From assembly GCA_017303485.1 (NCBI GenBank), contig JAFLCY010000011.1, positions 1 through 57,301 of the forward strand: DNA of 57,301 nt, given 5' to 3'. Under the pieces are notes generated by a model. It ran no database searches. It saw nothing but the letters and a program-made list of their open reading frames with translations, and was not told where the DNA came from. Below are positions 1 through 7,807 of this stretch, piece after piece (position 1 is the stretch's first letter; the number at the start of each line of letters is the position of its first letter). The stretch comes from Rhodobacterales bacterium (lineage in GTDB: Bacteria; Pseudomonadota; Alphaproteobacteria; Rhodobacterales; Rhodobacteraceae). A program made the position numbers and the translations under genes.

Positions 1-111
1 GAGCCCCGGTTAAGCCTTCCTTGCTACCCCCTTTGCCCGATGGCGGCGCGGTTTGTCGGGGCAACCCGGTGCATTGCGCGCGGCAGTGGCGCGAAGCGAG
101 GGTAATCGAAG

Positions 112-2400
112 ATGAACAAGGCTATCTCTGACGGGCTGGTCCTGATGCCGCCGCCGTTCTCGGCAGGCCTGAACCTCTGGTCGCGCGAGGACGGGGTGCC
201 GGGGTCGGGGTCGTATCAGGGCCAGCCGAATGCGGCGCTGGTGACGAATGACCAGGATTTTGCGGGCTGTCTGGAATTGCAAAAGACCGAGGTGACGCAG
301 AAGCTGCGGAGCTTCGCGCAGACGCCGATTCAGCCCGGCCTGTACCTGCGGGTGACGGCGCGGGTGAAGGCGGTGTCGGGCAACCTGCCCTCGGTGCGGA
401 TCGCGGCCTGGGCGGGGGATGTGACTGGCGCGAACGTGGCGGGGCTGCCGCAGACGGGGCCTGCGGTCGCGCTGACGTCTTACGGCCAGGTGGTGACGGT
501 GAGCGCGATCATTTCGCCCGCGAGCCGGACGGGGGTGGACCTGCCGTGGAACTTGCAGGCGGTTTATGCCCATGTCGGGCTGGACCTGACCGGGGCGAAT
601 GGCGGCGTGGTGCGGATCGACGATATCGAGGTCGAGGACGTGACCGAGATCTTCATCCGCAAGCTGATGGACTGGGTCGACGTGCGCGACTATGGCGCCT
701 TGGGCAATGGCACGACGAATGACGCGGCGGCCTTTCTCGCCGCCGATGCCGCCGCGCAGGGGCGCGAGATCCTGGTGCCGTCGGGGGTGTTCCGGCTGAC
801 CAGCGACATCACGATCAACAGCCGCATCCGGTTCGAGGGCACGCTGTCGATGCCGACGAACCGTCGGCTGGTGTTGACGCGGAACTATGACCTCGACACC
901 TACGGCCAGGCCTTCGGGTCGGAACTGGAGGGGTTCAAGCGGGCGTTGCAGGCGCTGTTCTTCTTCACCGACTATGTGACGCTGGACCTGTCGGGCCGCC
1001 GGGTCGACATTCCCGAGCCGATCGACGTGGCAGCGCTGGCCGGGATCAGCAGCTTTTCCAGCCGCCGGGTGGTGCGGAACGGATCGCTGAACGCGGTGGC
1101 GGGGCCGGGTTGGACGAGCGAGGACGTGACTTCGGTCGCGACCTATTCGGCTGCGACCAACACCACGCTGACCAATGTGGCGAATGTGGCGAACATCAAG
1201 GTCGGGTCGCTGGTCATTGGAACCGGGGTCGGGCGCGAGGTCTATGTCACCGCGACCAACGTGGGCGCGGGGACGGTGACGATCAGCCAGCCGCTCTATG
1301 CGGCGGTGGGGACGCGGAGCTATACGTTCCGGCGGTTCAAGTACATGCTGGATTTCTCGGGCTTCGGACTGCTGTCGCGCTTCGAGATGGAGGACATCGA
1401 GTTCAACTGCCTGGGCATCGGCTCGGGCGTGCTGCTGCCGATGGCGGGGAACACGCAGCGTTTCATGTCCTGCAGCTTCAACCGGCCCCTGGACCGGGGG
1501 ATCAGTTCGGCCGGGTCGGGGTGCCAGGGCATGTTCGTCGACATGTGCCAGTTCCTGTCGAACGAACAATCGGTTCCGGCGGTGGACCGCACCACCATTG
1601 CGATGAACGTGCAGGCGAACGACAGCAAGATTCGCAACAACCGAATCGTGCGTTTCGCGCATTTCGCGATCATGAACGGGACGGGCCACCTGATCCACGC
1701 CAACCACTTCTTCCAGGGCGACAATACTTCGGCGGGCCTGCGCCGGGCGGGGCTGGTGTTCACGCAGACCAACGTCTCGACCGTGGTGACGGGGAACTAC
1801 ATCGACAACTGCTTCATCGAATGGGGCAACGAGCATGACTCGGAGCCGCAGGAGAATGGCGAGTTCTCGTTCGGGGGCCTGAACATCGTCGGCAACGTCT
1901 TCATCGCCTCGGACACGACCGCGGCCTTCCGCTGGATCGTGGTCAAGCCCTACGGATCGGGGCATTTCTTCAGCGGGCTGTCGATCACCGGGAACAGCTT
2001 CCGCTGTTTCGGCGCCGTTATCGACCGGGTGGACATGGTGGACACCAGCTTCGCGACGCTGGACTTCACCAAGTCGCGCAACGTGCGGGTGGAGGGCAAC
2101 AGCTTCAACAACGTGACGCAGTGGATCATCAACCCGGTGCAGGTGGCGCATAGCCAGAACACCGCCTCCGAGACCTGGAACGTCAGTGCGGGTGGGTTCG
2201 TGCCCTTCGGCGGGCGCATCCGCATGGTCGAGGCGGTGGCGCCGGAGGGGATGATCACAAATGCATCGAACGCGGCGCGCTATGTGTTCCCCTATTCGAG
2301 CCCCGGCACCGGGGCGGGCGGCAACGAGGCGCAGGTGCGCTGGGGCGAGGCGGTGAAGGGCAAAGCGCTGGTCACGATGCGGATGGACGTGCCGGCCTGA
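112..2400 (+). CDS. Pectate-lyase-superfamily (beta-helix) protein, phage-tail-like
   Basis: 762 aa. Residues 1-180 form a beta-rich, carbohydrate-binding-like module with no cysteine cluster or signal peptide. From about residue 190 the sequence WVDVRDYGALGNGTTNDAAA is the classic opening of the pectate-lyase/GH28-related fold found in phage tail spikes and phage-derived host proteins; the remainder has the Asn/Gly-rich repeats of a right-handed beta-helix. The ATG is preceded by a GAGGG-like ribosome site. The lack of a secretion signal suggests either a tail-fibre-like component of a prophage or gene transfer agent, or export by another route. Whatever lies upstream is outside the window: a stop at 11-13 may end the previous gene, but too little is present to name it. 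Family assignment is confident; substrate and biological role are not known. Confidence 0.75.
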   Translation: MNKAISDGLVLMPPPFSAGLNLWSREDGVPGSGSYQGQPNAALVTNDQDFAGCLELQKTEVTQKLRSFAQTPIQPGLYLRVTARVKAVSGNLPSVRIAAWAGDVTGANVAGLPQTGPAVALTSYGQVVTVSAIISPASRTGVDLPWNLQAVYAHVGLDLTGANGGVVRIDDIEVEDVTEIFIRKLMDWVDVRDYGALGNGTTNDAAAFLAADAAAQGREILVPSGVFRLTSDITINSRIRFEGTLSMPTNRRLVLTRNYDLDTYGQAFGSELEGFKRALQALFFFTDYVTLDLSGRRVDIPEPIDVAALAGISSFSSRRVVRNGSLNAVAGPGWTSEDVTSVATYSAATNTTLTNVANVANIKVGSLVIGTGVGREVYVTATNVGAGTVTISQPLYAAVGTRSYTFRRFKYMLDFSGFGLLSRFEMEDIEFNCLGIGSGVLLPMAGNTQRFMSCSFNRPLDRGISSAGSGCQGMFVDMCQFLSNEQSVPAVDRTTIAMNVQANDSKIRNNRIVRFAHFAIMNGTGHLIHANHFFQGDNTSAGLRRAGLVFTQTNVSTVVTGNYIDNCFIEWGNEHDSEPQENGEFSFGGLNIVGNVFIASDTTAAFRWIVVKPYGSGHFFSGLSITGNSFRCFGAVIDRVDMVDTSFATLDFTKSRNVRVEGNSFNNVTQWIINPVQVAHSQNTASETWNVSAGGFVPFGGRIRMVEAVAPEGMITNASNAARYVFPYSSPGTGAGGNEAQVRWGEAVKGKALVTMRMDVPA

Positions 2401-2420
2401 CCTTTCCTGGACTGTGACGG

Positions 2421-2452
2421 CGGGCGGTCCTTCGGGGCCGCCCGTTGTCGTT
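2421..2452 (+). terminator. Rho-independent-like terminator after the beta-helix gene
   Basis: A 10-bp GC-rich stem (CGGGCGGTCC pairing with GGGCCGCCCG across one G-T wobble) closes on a TTCG tetraloop and is followed by TTGTCGTT. It lies 20 bases past the stop of the rightward gene and directly beside the stop of the leftward one, so it may serve both. Confidence 0.6.
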
Positions 2453-3066
2453 CACAGGTCTTCCGGCGCGACGTGGAAGGCGCGGGCGAAGCCGCCGTTC
2501 AGGAGGGCCGAAACGGGCGTCAGCCGGACGAAGGCGAAATCGGGCAGGTCGATGTAGATCTTGGCCTTGGGGTTCCGGTCCAGCCAGCGGGCGCGGAGGC
2601 CGGGGCGGGTGGGGTCGTCCGGGGCGACGAAGCTGGCGCGGGCGCGGATCATCAGCCGGGGATGGGTCATCGGATCGCCCTTCTCGCCGACCTCGCCCAG
2701 CATGAGCGCGCAATCGGGATGGTCGCGGAGCGCGCGGAAATGCGGGGCGAGGCCGGAGACGAGAGTGAGGAGACCGGCCTCGGGGTCGCGATGGAAGGCG
2801 ATGCGGCTGATCCCGGGGGTGCCAGTGCCGGGGTCGGCCCAGGCGAGGGCGGCATGCCCGAGGGCGAGGAGTTGGCGGACAAGCGTGAGTGCCTCGTCAT
2901 TGGCGGGCTGGACGGGATCGGGGCGGGTGGGGCGGTCGGGACACCGGAAGCAGGTGACAGGGGGTGGCTCGGGCGCTTTTCTGGCGGCTTTCGGACCGAC
3001 CCGCCAGCGATTACTGGCCGTTCCCCTGGCTTGGACGCCATCATGACCGACACCGCGCGGGGCCAC
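2452..3066 (-). CDS. Pyridoxamine 5'-phosphate oxidase-like (HugZ/PNPOx fold) protein
   Basis: The C-terminal ~160 residues match the small FMN-binding split-barrel family common in Rhodobacteraceae: a start like PVQPANDEAL, then RIAFHRDPEAG, MLGEVGEKGDPMTHPRLM, RARWLDRNPKAKIYIDL and an ending like ALLNGGFARAFHVAPEDL. Members bind FMN or related cofactors and may act on haem or B6 vitamers; the substrate here cannot be read. The start is unclear: homologous sequence begins near 2930, but no ATG, GTG or TTG exists there in frame. The first in-frame start upstream is the GTG at 3066, which would add an atypical Arg/Pro-rich leader and overlap the divergent SulP gene by 24 bases. Possibly a non-canonical start or a decayed 5' end. 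Confidence 0.6.
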   Translation of the reverse strand: MAPRGVGHDGVQARGTASNRWRVGPKAARKAPEPPPVTCFRCPDRPTRPDPVQPANDEALTLVRQLLALGHAALAWADPGTGTPGISRIAFHRDPEAGLLTLVSGLAPHFRALRDHPDCALMLGEVGEKGDPMTHPRLMIRARASFVAPDDPTRPGLRARWLDRNPKAKIYIDLPDFAFVRLTPVSALLNGGFARAFHVAPEDL

Positions 3067-4692
3067 AATGGCCCGACCGACTTCCTGCCAAAGCTCCTGA
3101 CCGTCTGGCGCGAGGGCTATGGGTTGGCCCAGTTGCGCGCCGATGCGCTGGCCGGGCTGACCGTGGCCATAGTGGCGCTGCCCTTGTCGATGGCCATCGC
3201 GATTGCCAGCGGGGTCGGGCCGGAGCGCGGGCTGTTCACCGCCATTGTCGGGGGCTTTTTGGTCAGCGCGCTGGGCGGGTCGCGCTATCAGATCGGCGGT
3301 CCCGCCGGGGCGTTCATCGTGCTTGTCGCGGCCTGCGTGACGGCGACGGGGGTGCAGGGGCTGATCCTGGCCACCATCCTGTCGGGGGTGATCCTGATCG
3401 GCGCGGGGGCGCTGCGGCTGGGCACTTACATCCGTTACATTCCCTATCCGGTGACGGTAGGCTTCACGGCCGGGATCGCCGTCATCATCTTCGCCAGCCA
3501 GTTGCACGAGATGTTCGGGCTGACCATTTCGGGGCCGGAGCCGGGGGAGATCATCGCCAAGATTGAGGCTCTGTGGGCAGTACGGGCGACGGTGACTTGG
3601 GCGGCCGTCGGGGTGACGGCACTGACCGCAGGGGTGATCCTTGGCTTGCGACGGCTGCGGCCCCACTGGCCGGGGATGCTGATTGCGGTTTTTGTGGCCT
3701 CGGTCGTGGTCTGGGCCTTGGGCCTGCCCGTCGCCACCATCGGCACGCGGTTCGGCGATCTGCCGCATCTTCTGCCCGCGCCCGCGCTGCCCGATCTGTC
3801 GATGTGGCGGCAGGCGTTGCCCTGGGCGGGGAGCTTCGCGCTGCTGGGCGCCATCGAGTCGCTCTTGTCCGCCGTGGTGGCCGACGGGATGTCGGGCGCG
3901 CGGCATCGCTCGAACGCGGAACTGGTGGCGCAGGGCGTGGCCAACATCGGCTCGGGCCTGTTCGGCGGGTTCTGCGTCACCGGGACCATCGCCCGCACCG
4001 CGACCAACGTGCGGGCGGGGAGCAAGGGGCCGGTGTCGGGGATGTTGCATTCGCTGTTCCTGCTCGCCTTCCTGATGGTCGCGGCACCGCTTGCCGCCTA
4101 CATCCCGCTGGCGGCGCTCGCGGGTGTGCTGGCTGTCGTCGCCTGGGGCATGGCCGAGCGGCATGAGTTCGCCGCCCTGTTGCGCGCCACGCGCGGGGAT
4201 GCGCTGGTGGTCAGCGTGACCTTTCTGCTGGTCGTCTTCCGCGACCTGACGGAAGGGATCGTGGTCGGTTTCGCGCTTGCGGGCCTCGTCTTCATCAAGC
4301 GCATGTCGGAGAGCGCGGCGATGCGTCCGAGGGAGGAGCATATCGACACCCCGCGCGCCGACCGTGTGGTCTATCATCTGGAGGGGCCGTATTTCTTTGG
4401 CGCCGCCGCGCAACTGGGCGGTGTCCTTGACCGGATTGCCGAGACGCCGCGCGCGCTGGTGCTGGAAATGTCGGGCGTACCCCTGATCGACAGTTCCGGC
4501 GCGCGGGGGATTCAGCGGCTGGCGGCGCGGGCGCTGAAGCGGGGCGGGCGGCTCTTCCTCGTCGGGCTGCGGCCCGCGCTGAGGCGTCAACTGCAGGCGC
4601 AGGGGCTGGACGAGGCCGAGGTGCGCTTCCTGCCCGATCTTGCCGCCGTCGATGCCGAACTGGACGCACAACCCGACGGCGAATCACGCTGA
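3043..4692 (+). CDS. SulP-family anion permease with C-terminal STAS domain
   Basis: 549 aa inner-membrane transporter. Residues ~30-430 hold about ten to twelve hydrophobic segments with SulP landmarks: ALPLSMAIAIASGVGPERGL early (the PxxxAxAxxxGxxPxxGL-like motif), GGSRYQIGGPAGAFIVLV in the core, and SGARHRSNAELVAQGVANI with GGFCVTGTIARTATNVRAG later. Residues ~445-540 form a STAS domain including VLEMSGVPLIDSSGARGI, where the serine pair is the usual regulatory phosphorylation position. The family carries sulfate, bicarbonate or carboxylates; the substrate cannot be assigned from sequence. The ATG at 3043 lies 23 bases inside the longest possible start of the divergent PNPOx-like gene, so the two share a very short promoter region. 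Confidence 0.85.
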   Translation: MTDTARGHNGPTDFLPKLLTVWREGYGLAQLRADALAGLTVAIVALPLSMAIAIASGVGPERGLFTAIVGGFLVSALGGSRYQIGGPAGAFIVLVAACVTATGVQGLILATILSGVILIGAGALRLGTYIRYIPYPVTVGFTAGIAVIIFASQLHEMFGLTISGPEPGEIIAKIEALWAVRATVTWAAVGVTALTAGVILGLRRLRPHWPGMLIAVFVASVVVWALGLPVATIGTRFGDLPHLLPAPALPDLSMWRQALPWAGSFALLGAIESLLSAVVADGMSGARHRSNAELVAQGVANIGSGLFGGFCVTGTIARTATNVRAGSKGPVSGMLHSLFLLAFLMVAAPLAAYIPLAALAGVLAVVAWGMAERHEFAALLRATRGDALVVSVTFLLVVFRDLTEGIVVGFALAGLVFIKRMSESAAMRPREEHIDTPRADRVVYHLEGPYFFGAAAQLGGVLDRIAETPRALVLEMSGVPLIDSSGARGIQRLAARALKRGGRLFLVGLRPALRRQLQAQGLDEAEVRFLPDLAAVDAELDAQPDGESR

Positions 4693-4980
4693 GCCTGGTC
4701 GGCGGGCTGGTTTGGGGGGCAAGACGGGACCTTGCGCCCGGCGCGGCAGGGGTTCACGGCAGCGTGAGCGGTAACGGTACGCGAAAGCAAGCACTTGCCG
4801 GTCACAATTTTCACACATTTACCAAATTGACTTATGCGTAGTGAATAAATTTACAGAATTATTGATGAAAAATATGGGGTTACGAAATTATTTACGAAGT
4901 GCTACTCTGCCCGTGGGAATGAGGGTTCCTGGCCAGTCACTGTCAGCGTGGAAGGCTGCCGCCTTCCTAGGGAGAAGAGA
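4693..4980 (+). promoter_or_regulatory. AT-rich control region upstream of acs
   Basis: 288 bases without a gene. About 4801-4905 is strikingly AT-rich against its GC-rich surroundings. It holds TTGACT at 4827-4832 (a good -35 match), followed 17-18 bases later by weak -10-like sequence (TTTACA or TTACAG). The placement fits a promoter/operator for acs, a gene usually controlled by carbon source; no specific regulator site could be identified. Confidence 0.4.
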
Positions 4981-6939
4981 ATGAGCGAAGCCGCCAAGTC
5001 GATCCATCCGCCCTCAGCGGCGTTTGCCGCCGCCGCGCATGTCGACGCGGAAGCCTATGCCAAGCGCTATGCCGCCTCGATCGCCGACCCGGAGGCGTTC
5101 TGGGGCGCCGAAGGGCTGCGGCTGGACTGGATCAAGCCCTATACGCGGGTGAAGAACACCTCGTTCGCGCCGGGCAATATCTCGATCAAGTGGTTCGAGG
5201 ACGGGCATCTGAACGTCAGCGCCAACTGCATCGACCGCCACATGCTGACCCGCGCCGACCAGACCGCGATCATCTGGGAGCCGGACGATCCGAAGACCCC
5301 GGCCAAGCACATCACCTACCGCGAACTGCTGGAGCAGACCTGCCGCCTTGCAAACGTGCTGAAGGCGCATGGGGTGCAGAAGGGCGACCGGGTTGTCCTT
5401 TACATGCCGATGATCCCCGAGGCGGCCTATGCGATGCTGGCCTGCACCCGGATCGGGGCGATCCATTCCATCGTCTTCGGCGGCTTCTCGCCCGATGCGC
5501 TGGCGAACCGGATCAACGACAGCGACGCGAAGGTGGTGATCACCGCCGACTGGGCGCCGCGGGCAGGCAAGAAGACCGGCCTCAAGGACAACACCGACAA
5601 GGCGCTGCTGCATTGCGACGACAAGGTGAAGGTGCTGGTGGTCAAGCGCACCGGCGACCAGATCTCGTGGGTAGAAGGGCGTGATTTCGACCTGACGGCG
5701 GAGATGGCGGCGGCGAAGCCCTATTGCCCTTATGTCGAGGTCGGCGCGGAAGACCCGATGTTCATCCTCTACACCTCGGGGTCAACGGGCAAGCCGAAGG
5801 GCGTCGTGCATACCACCGGCGGCTATCTGGTCTATGCGGCGATGACCCAGCAGATCGTCTTCGACTACCATGACGGAGACGTGTACTGGTGTACGGCGGA
5901 TGTCGGTTGGGTCACCGGGCACAGCTATATCGTCTACGGGCCGCTGGCGAATGGTGCCACCACGCTGATGTTCGAGGGTGTGCCGACCTATCCCGATGCG
6001 GGCCGCTTCTGGGAGGTCTGCGCCAAGCACAAGGTCAACCAGTTCTACACTGCGCCGACCGCTATCCGCAGCCTGATGGGGCTGGGGCCGGAATGGGTGG
6101 AAAAGCACGACCTGTCCTCGCTGAAGGTGCTGGGGTCGGTGGGGGAGCCGATCAACCCGGAGGCCTGGGCCTGGTACAACACCCATGTCGGCAAGGGCCG
6201 TTGCCCCATCGTCGACACGTTCTGGCAGACCGAGACCGGCGGTCATATCGTGACGCCTCTGCCCGGCGCGATCCCGACCAAACCGGGCTCGGCGACCAAG
6301 CCGTTCTTCGGCATCAAGCCGGTGGTACTGGATGCCGCCACGGGCAAGGTGCAGGAGGCGGTCGAGACTGAGGGCGTGTTGTGCATCGCCGACAGCTGGC
6401 CGGGGCAGATGCGGACGCTCTGGGGCGATCACGCCCGGTTCGAGGAGGCCTATTTCAGCCAGTACAAGGGTTACTACTTCACCGGCGACGGCTGCCGTCG
6501 CGATGCGGATGGCTACTACTGGATCACCGGCCGCGTCGATGACGTGATCAACGTCAGCGGCCACCGGATGGGCACGGCCGAGGTCGAATCCGCGCTGGTG
6601 GCGCATGAGGCGGTGGCCGAGGCCGCGGTGGTGGGCTATCCGCACGACATCAAGGGGCAGGGCATCTATGCCTATGTCACCCTGATGAAGGGGATCGAGC
6701 CCTCCGAGGACCTGCGCAAGAAGCTGGAAGCCTGGGTGCGGAACGAGATCGGGCCGATTGCCAAGCCCGACCTGATCCAGTGGGCGCCGGGCCTGCCGAA
6801 GACCCGCTCGGGCAAGATCATGCGCCGCATCCTGCGCAAGATCGCCGAGAACGACTTCGGCTCGCTGGGCGACACCTCGACGCTGGCCGATCCGTCGGTG
6901 GTGGACGATCTGATCAACAACCGCATGAACCGGGGCTGA
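4981..6939 (+). CDS. acsA: Acetyl-CoA synthetase (AMP-forming)
   Basis: 652 aa, the normal length for Acs. The enzyme activates acetate with ATP to acetyl-AMP and then acetyl-CoA in the cytoplasm. Diagnostic motifs: the adenylate loop [11 protein letters not shown] from residue 264, the acetyl-pocket/AMP motif [11 protein letters not shown], the hinge region [18 protein letters not shown], and [17 protein letters not shown], whose Lys612 is the conserved catalytic lysine that Pat-type acetyltransferases modify. The ATG at 4981 was chosen over an in-frame start 33 bases upstream because AGGGAGAAGAGA forms a strong ribosome site directly before it. adk follows after 5 bases and an MHS transporter beyond it, suggesting an acetate/organic-acid uptake cluster. 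Confidence 0.97.
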   Translation: MSEAAKSIHPPSAAFAAAAHVDAEAYAKRYAASIADPEAFWGAEGLRLDWIKPYTRVKNTSFAPGNISIKWFEDGHLNVSANCIDRHMLTRADQTAIIWEPDDPKTPAKHITYRELLEQTCRLANVLKAHGVQKGDRVVLYMPMIPEAAYAMLACTRIGAIHSIVFGGFSPDALANRINDSDAKVVITADWAPRAGKKTGLKDNTDKALLHCDDKVKVLVVKRTGDQISWVEGRDFDLTAEMAAAKPYCPYVEVGAEDPMFILYTSGSTGKPKGVVHTTGGYLVYAAMTQQIVFDYHDGDVYWCTADVGWVTGHSYIVYGPLANGATTLMFEGVPTYPDAGRFWEVCAKHKVNQFYTAPTAIRSLMGLGPEWVEKHDLSSLKVLGSVGEPINPEAWAWYNTHVGKGRCPIVDTFWQTETGGHIVTPLPGAIPTKPGSATKPFFGIKPVVLDAATGKVQEAVETEGVLCIADSWPGQMRTLWGDHARFEEAYFSQYKGYYFTGDGCRRDADGYYWITGRVDDVINVSGHRMGTAEVESALVAHEAVAEAAVVGYPHDIKGQGIYAYVTLMKGIEPSEDLRKKLEAWVRNEIGPIAKPDLIQWAPGLPKTRSGKIMRRILRKIAENDFGSLGDTSTLADPSVVDDLINNRMNRG

Positions 6940-6944
6940 GGCGG

Positions 6945-7607
6945 ATGGGTCCTGTCCTGATCCTTCTCGGCCCGCCCGGCGCGGGCAAGGGCACGCAGGC
7001 GCGGATGCTGGAGGAGGACTTTGGTCTGGTCCAGCTTTCGACCGGCGATCTTCTGCGCGCCGCCGTGGCGGCGGGGACCGAGGCGGGCAAGCGCGCCAAG
7101 GCGGTGATGGAGGCCGGGCAGCTTGTCAGCGACGAGATCGTGCTGGCGATCCTGAAGGACCGCATGGCCGCGCCGGACGTGGCAAAGGGCATCATCCTGG
7201 ACGGCTTTCCGCGCACCGCGGGGCAGGCGGCGGCGCTGGATGGCTTGCTGGCCGAGGCCGGGCAATCCGTCACGGCGGCGATCAGCCTTGAGGTCGAAGA
7301 TGAGGCGATGATTGCCCGCGTTTCCGGTCGCTACACCTGTGCGGCCTGCGGCGAAGGCTATCATGACGAGTTCAAGCAACCCGCGAAGGCGGGCGTTTGC
7401 GACAAATGCGGCGGCACTGCGTTCAAGCGCCGGGCCGACGACAATGCCGAGACGGTGCGGGAAAGGCTGACCGCCTATCACGCCCAGACGGCCCCGCTGA
7501 TCGCGCATTACGACCGGCTTTCGGTCCTGGAACGGGTTCCGGCGATGGGTTCCATCACCGGCATCCGCGCCCGGCTGGCCGAGATCGTCGGGCGCGTCGC
7601 GGCATGA
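6945..7607 (+). CDS. adk: Adenylate kinase with zinc-binding lid
   Basis: 220 aa. Catalyses 2 ADP = ATP + AMP. The P-loop is GPPGAGKG at residues 9-16 and the NMP-binding DGFPRT motif follows. The LID carries four cysteines, C132-x2-C135 and C152-x2-C155, the structural zinc site known in Gram-positive enzymes and in some alphaproteobacteria such as Paracoccus. The gene starts 5 bases after acs. Co-transcription makes sense because Acs releases AMP, which adenylate kinase recycles. This may be a second adk paralogue distinct from the one usually found in ribosomal-protein operons; the window cannot show that. Confidence 0.93.
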   Translation: MGPVLILLGPPGAGKGTQARMLEEDFGLVQLSTGDLLRAAVAAGTEAGKRAKAVMEAGQLVSDEIVLAILKDRMAAPDVAKGIILDGFPRTAGQAAALDGLLAEAGQSVTAAISLEVEDEAMIARVSGRYTCAACGEGYHDEFKQPAKAGVCDKCGGTAFKRRADDNAETVRERLTAYHAQTAPLIAHYDRLSVLERVPAMGSITGIRARLAEIVGRVAA

Positions 7608-7770
7608 GATTTGGTTCTGCCCGGGCCATGAGGAGGGGCGGGCGGAACTGGAAGGGGAGGGGAAGGCCGCATGCGGCAGGATCCCTCAAAGCAGACCATC
7701 CCCGAAGGGGTGGATGACAGCACGGGCCAGCCGGGATCTGCGGGCCTGAAGCCAGAAACGGACGGGGACT

Positions 7771-7791
7771 GCCTGAATCACCGATTCAGGC
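7771..7791. promoter_or_regulatory. Perfect 9-bp inverted repeat in the leader of the MHS transporter
   Basis: GCCTGAATC at 7771-7779 and GATTCAGGC at 7783-7791 form a perfect stem with a 3-base loop (ACC). It stops four bases before the AAGGAG ribosome site (7795-7800) of the transporter. It could be a repressor operator or an RNA hairpin controlling access to the ribosome site. Confidence 0.5.
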
Positions 7792-7807
7792 CACAAGGAG
7801 ATATTGC

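Noticed and set aside
10-2151. Long minus-strand open frame opposite the beta-helix gene
   Set aside because: Arg/His/Pro-rich shadow of a high-GC gene with no domain wording; the plus strand has a clear pectate-lyase-type protein.
2452-4671. 739-residue minus frame spanning the SulP gene
   Set aside because: Only its last ~160 residues are protein-like (the PNPOx gene); the rest is an antisense shadow of SulP.
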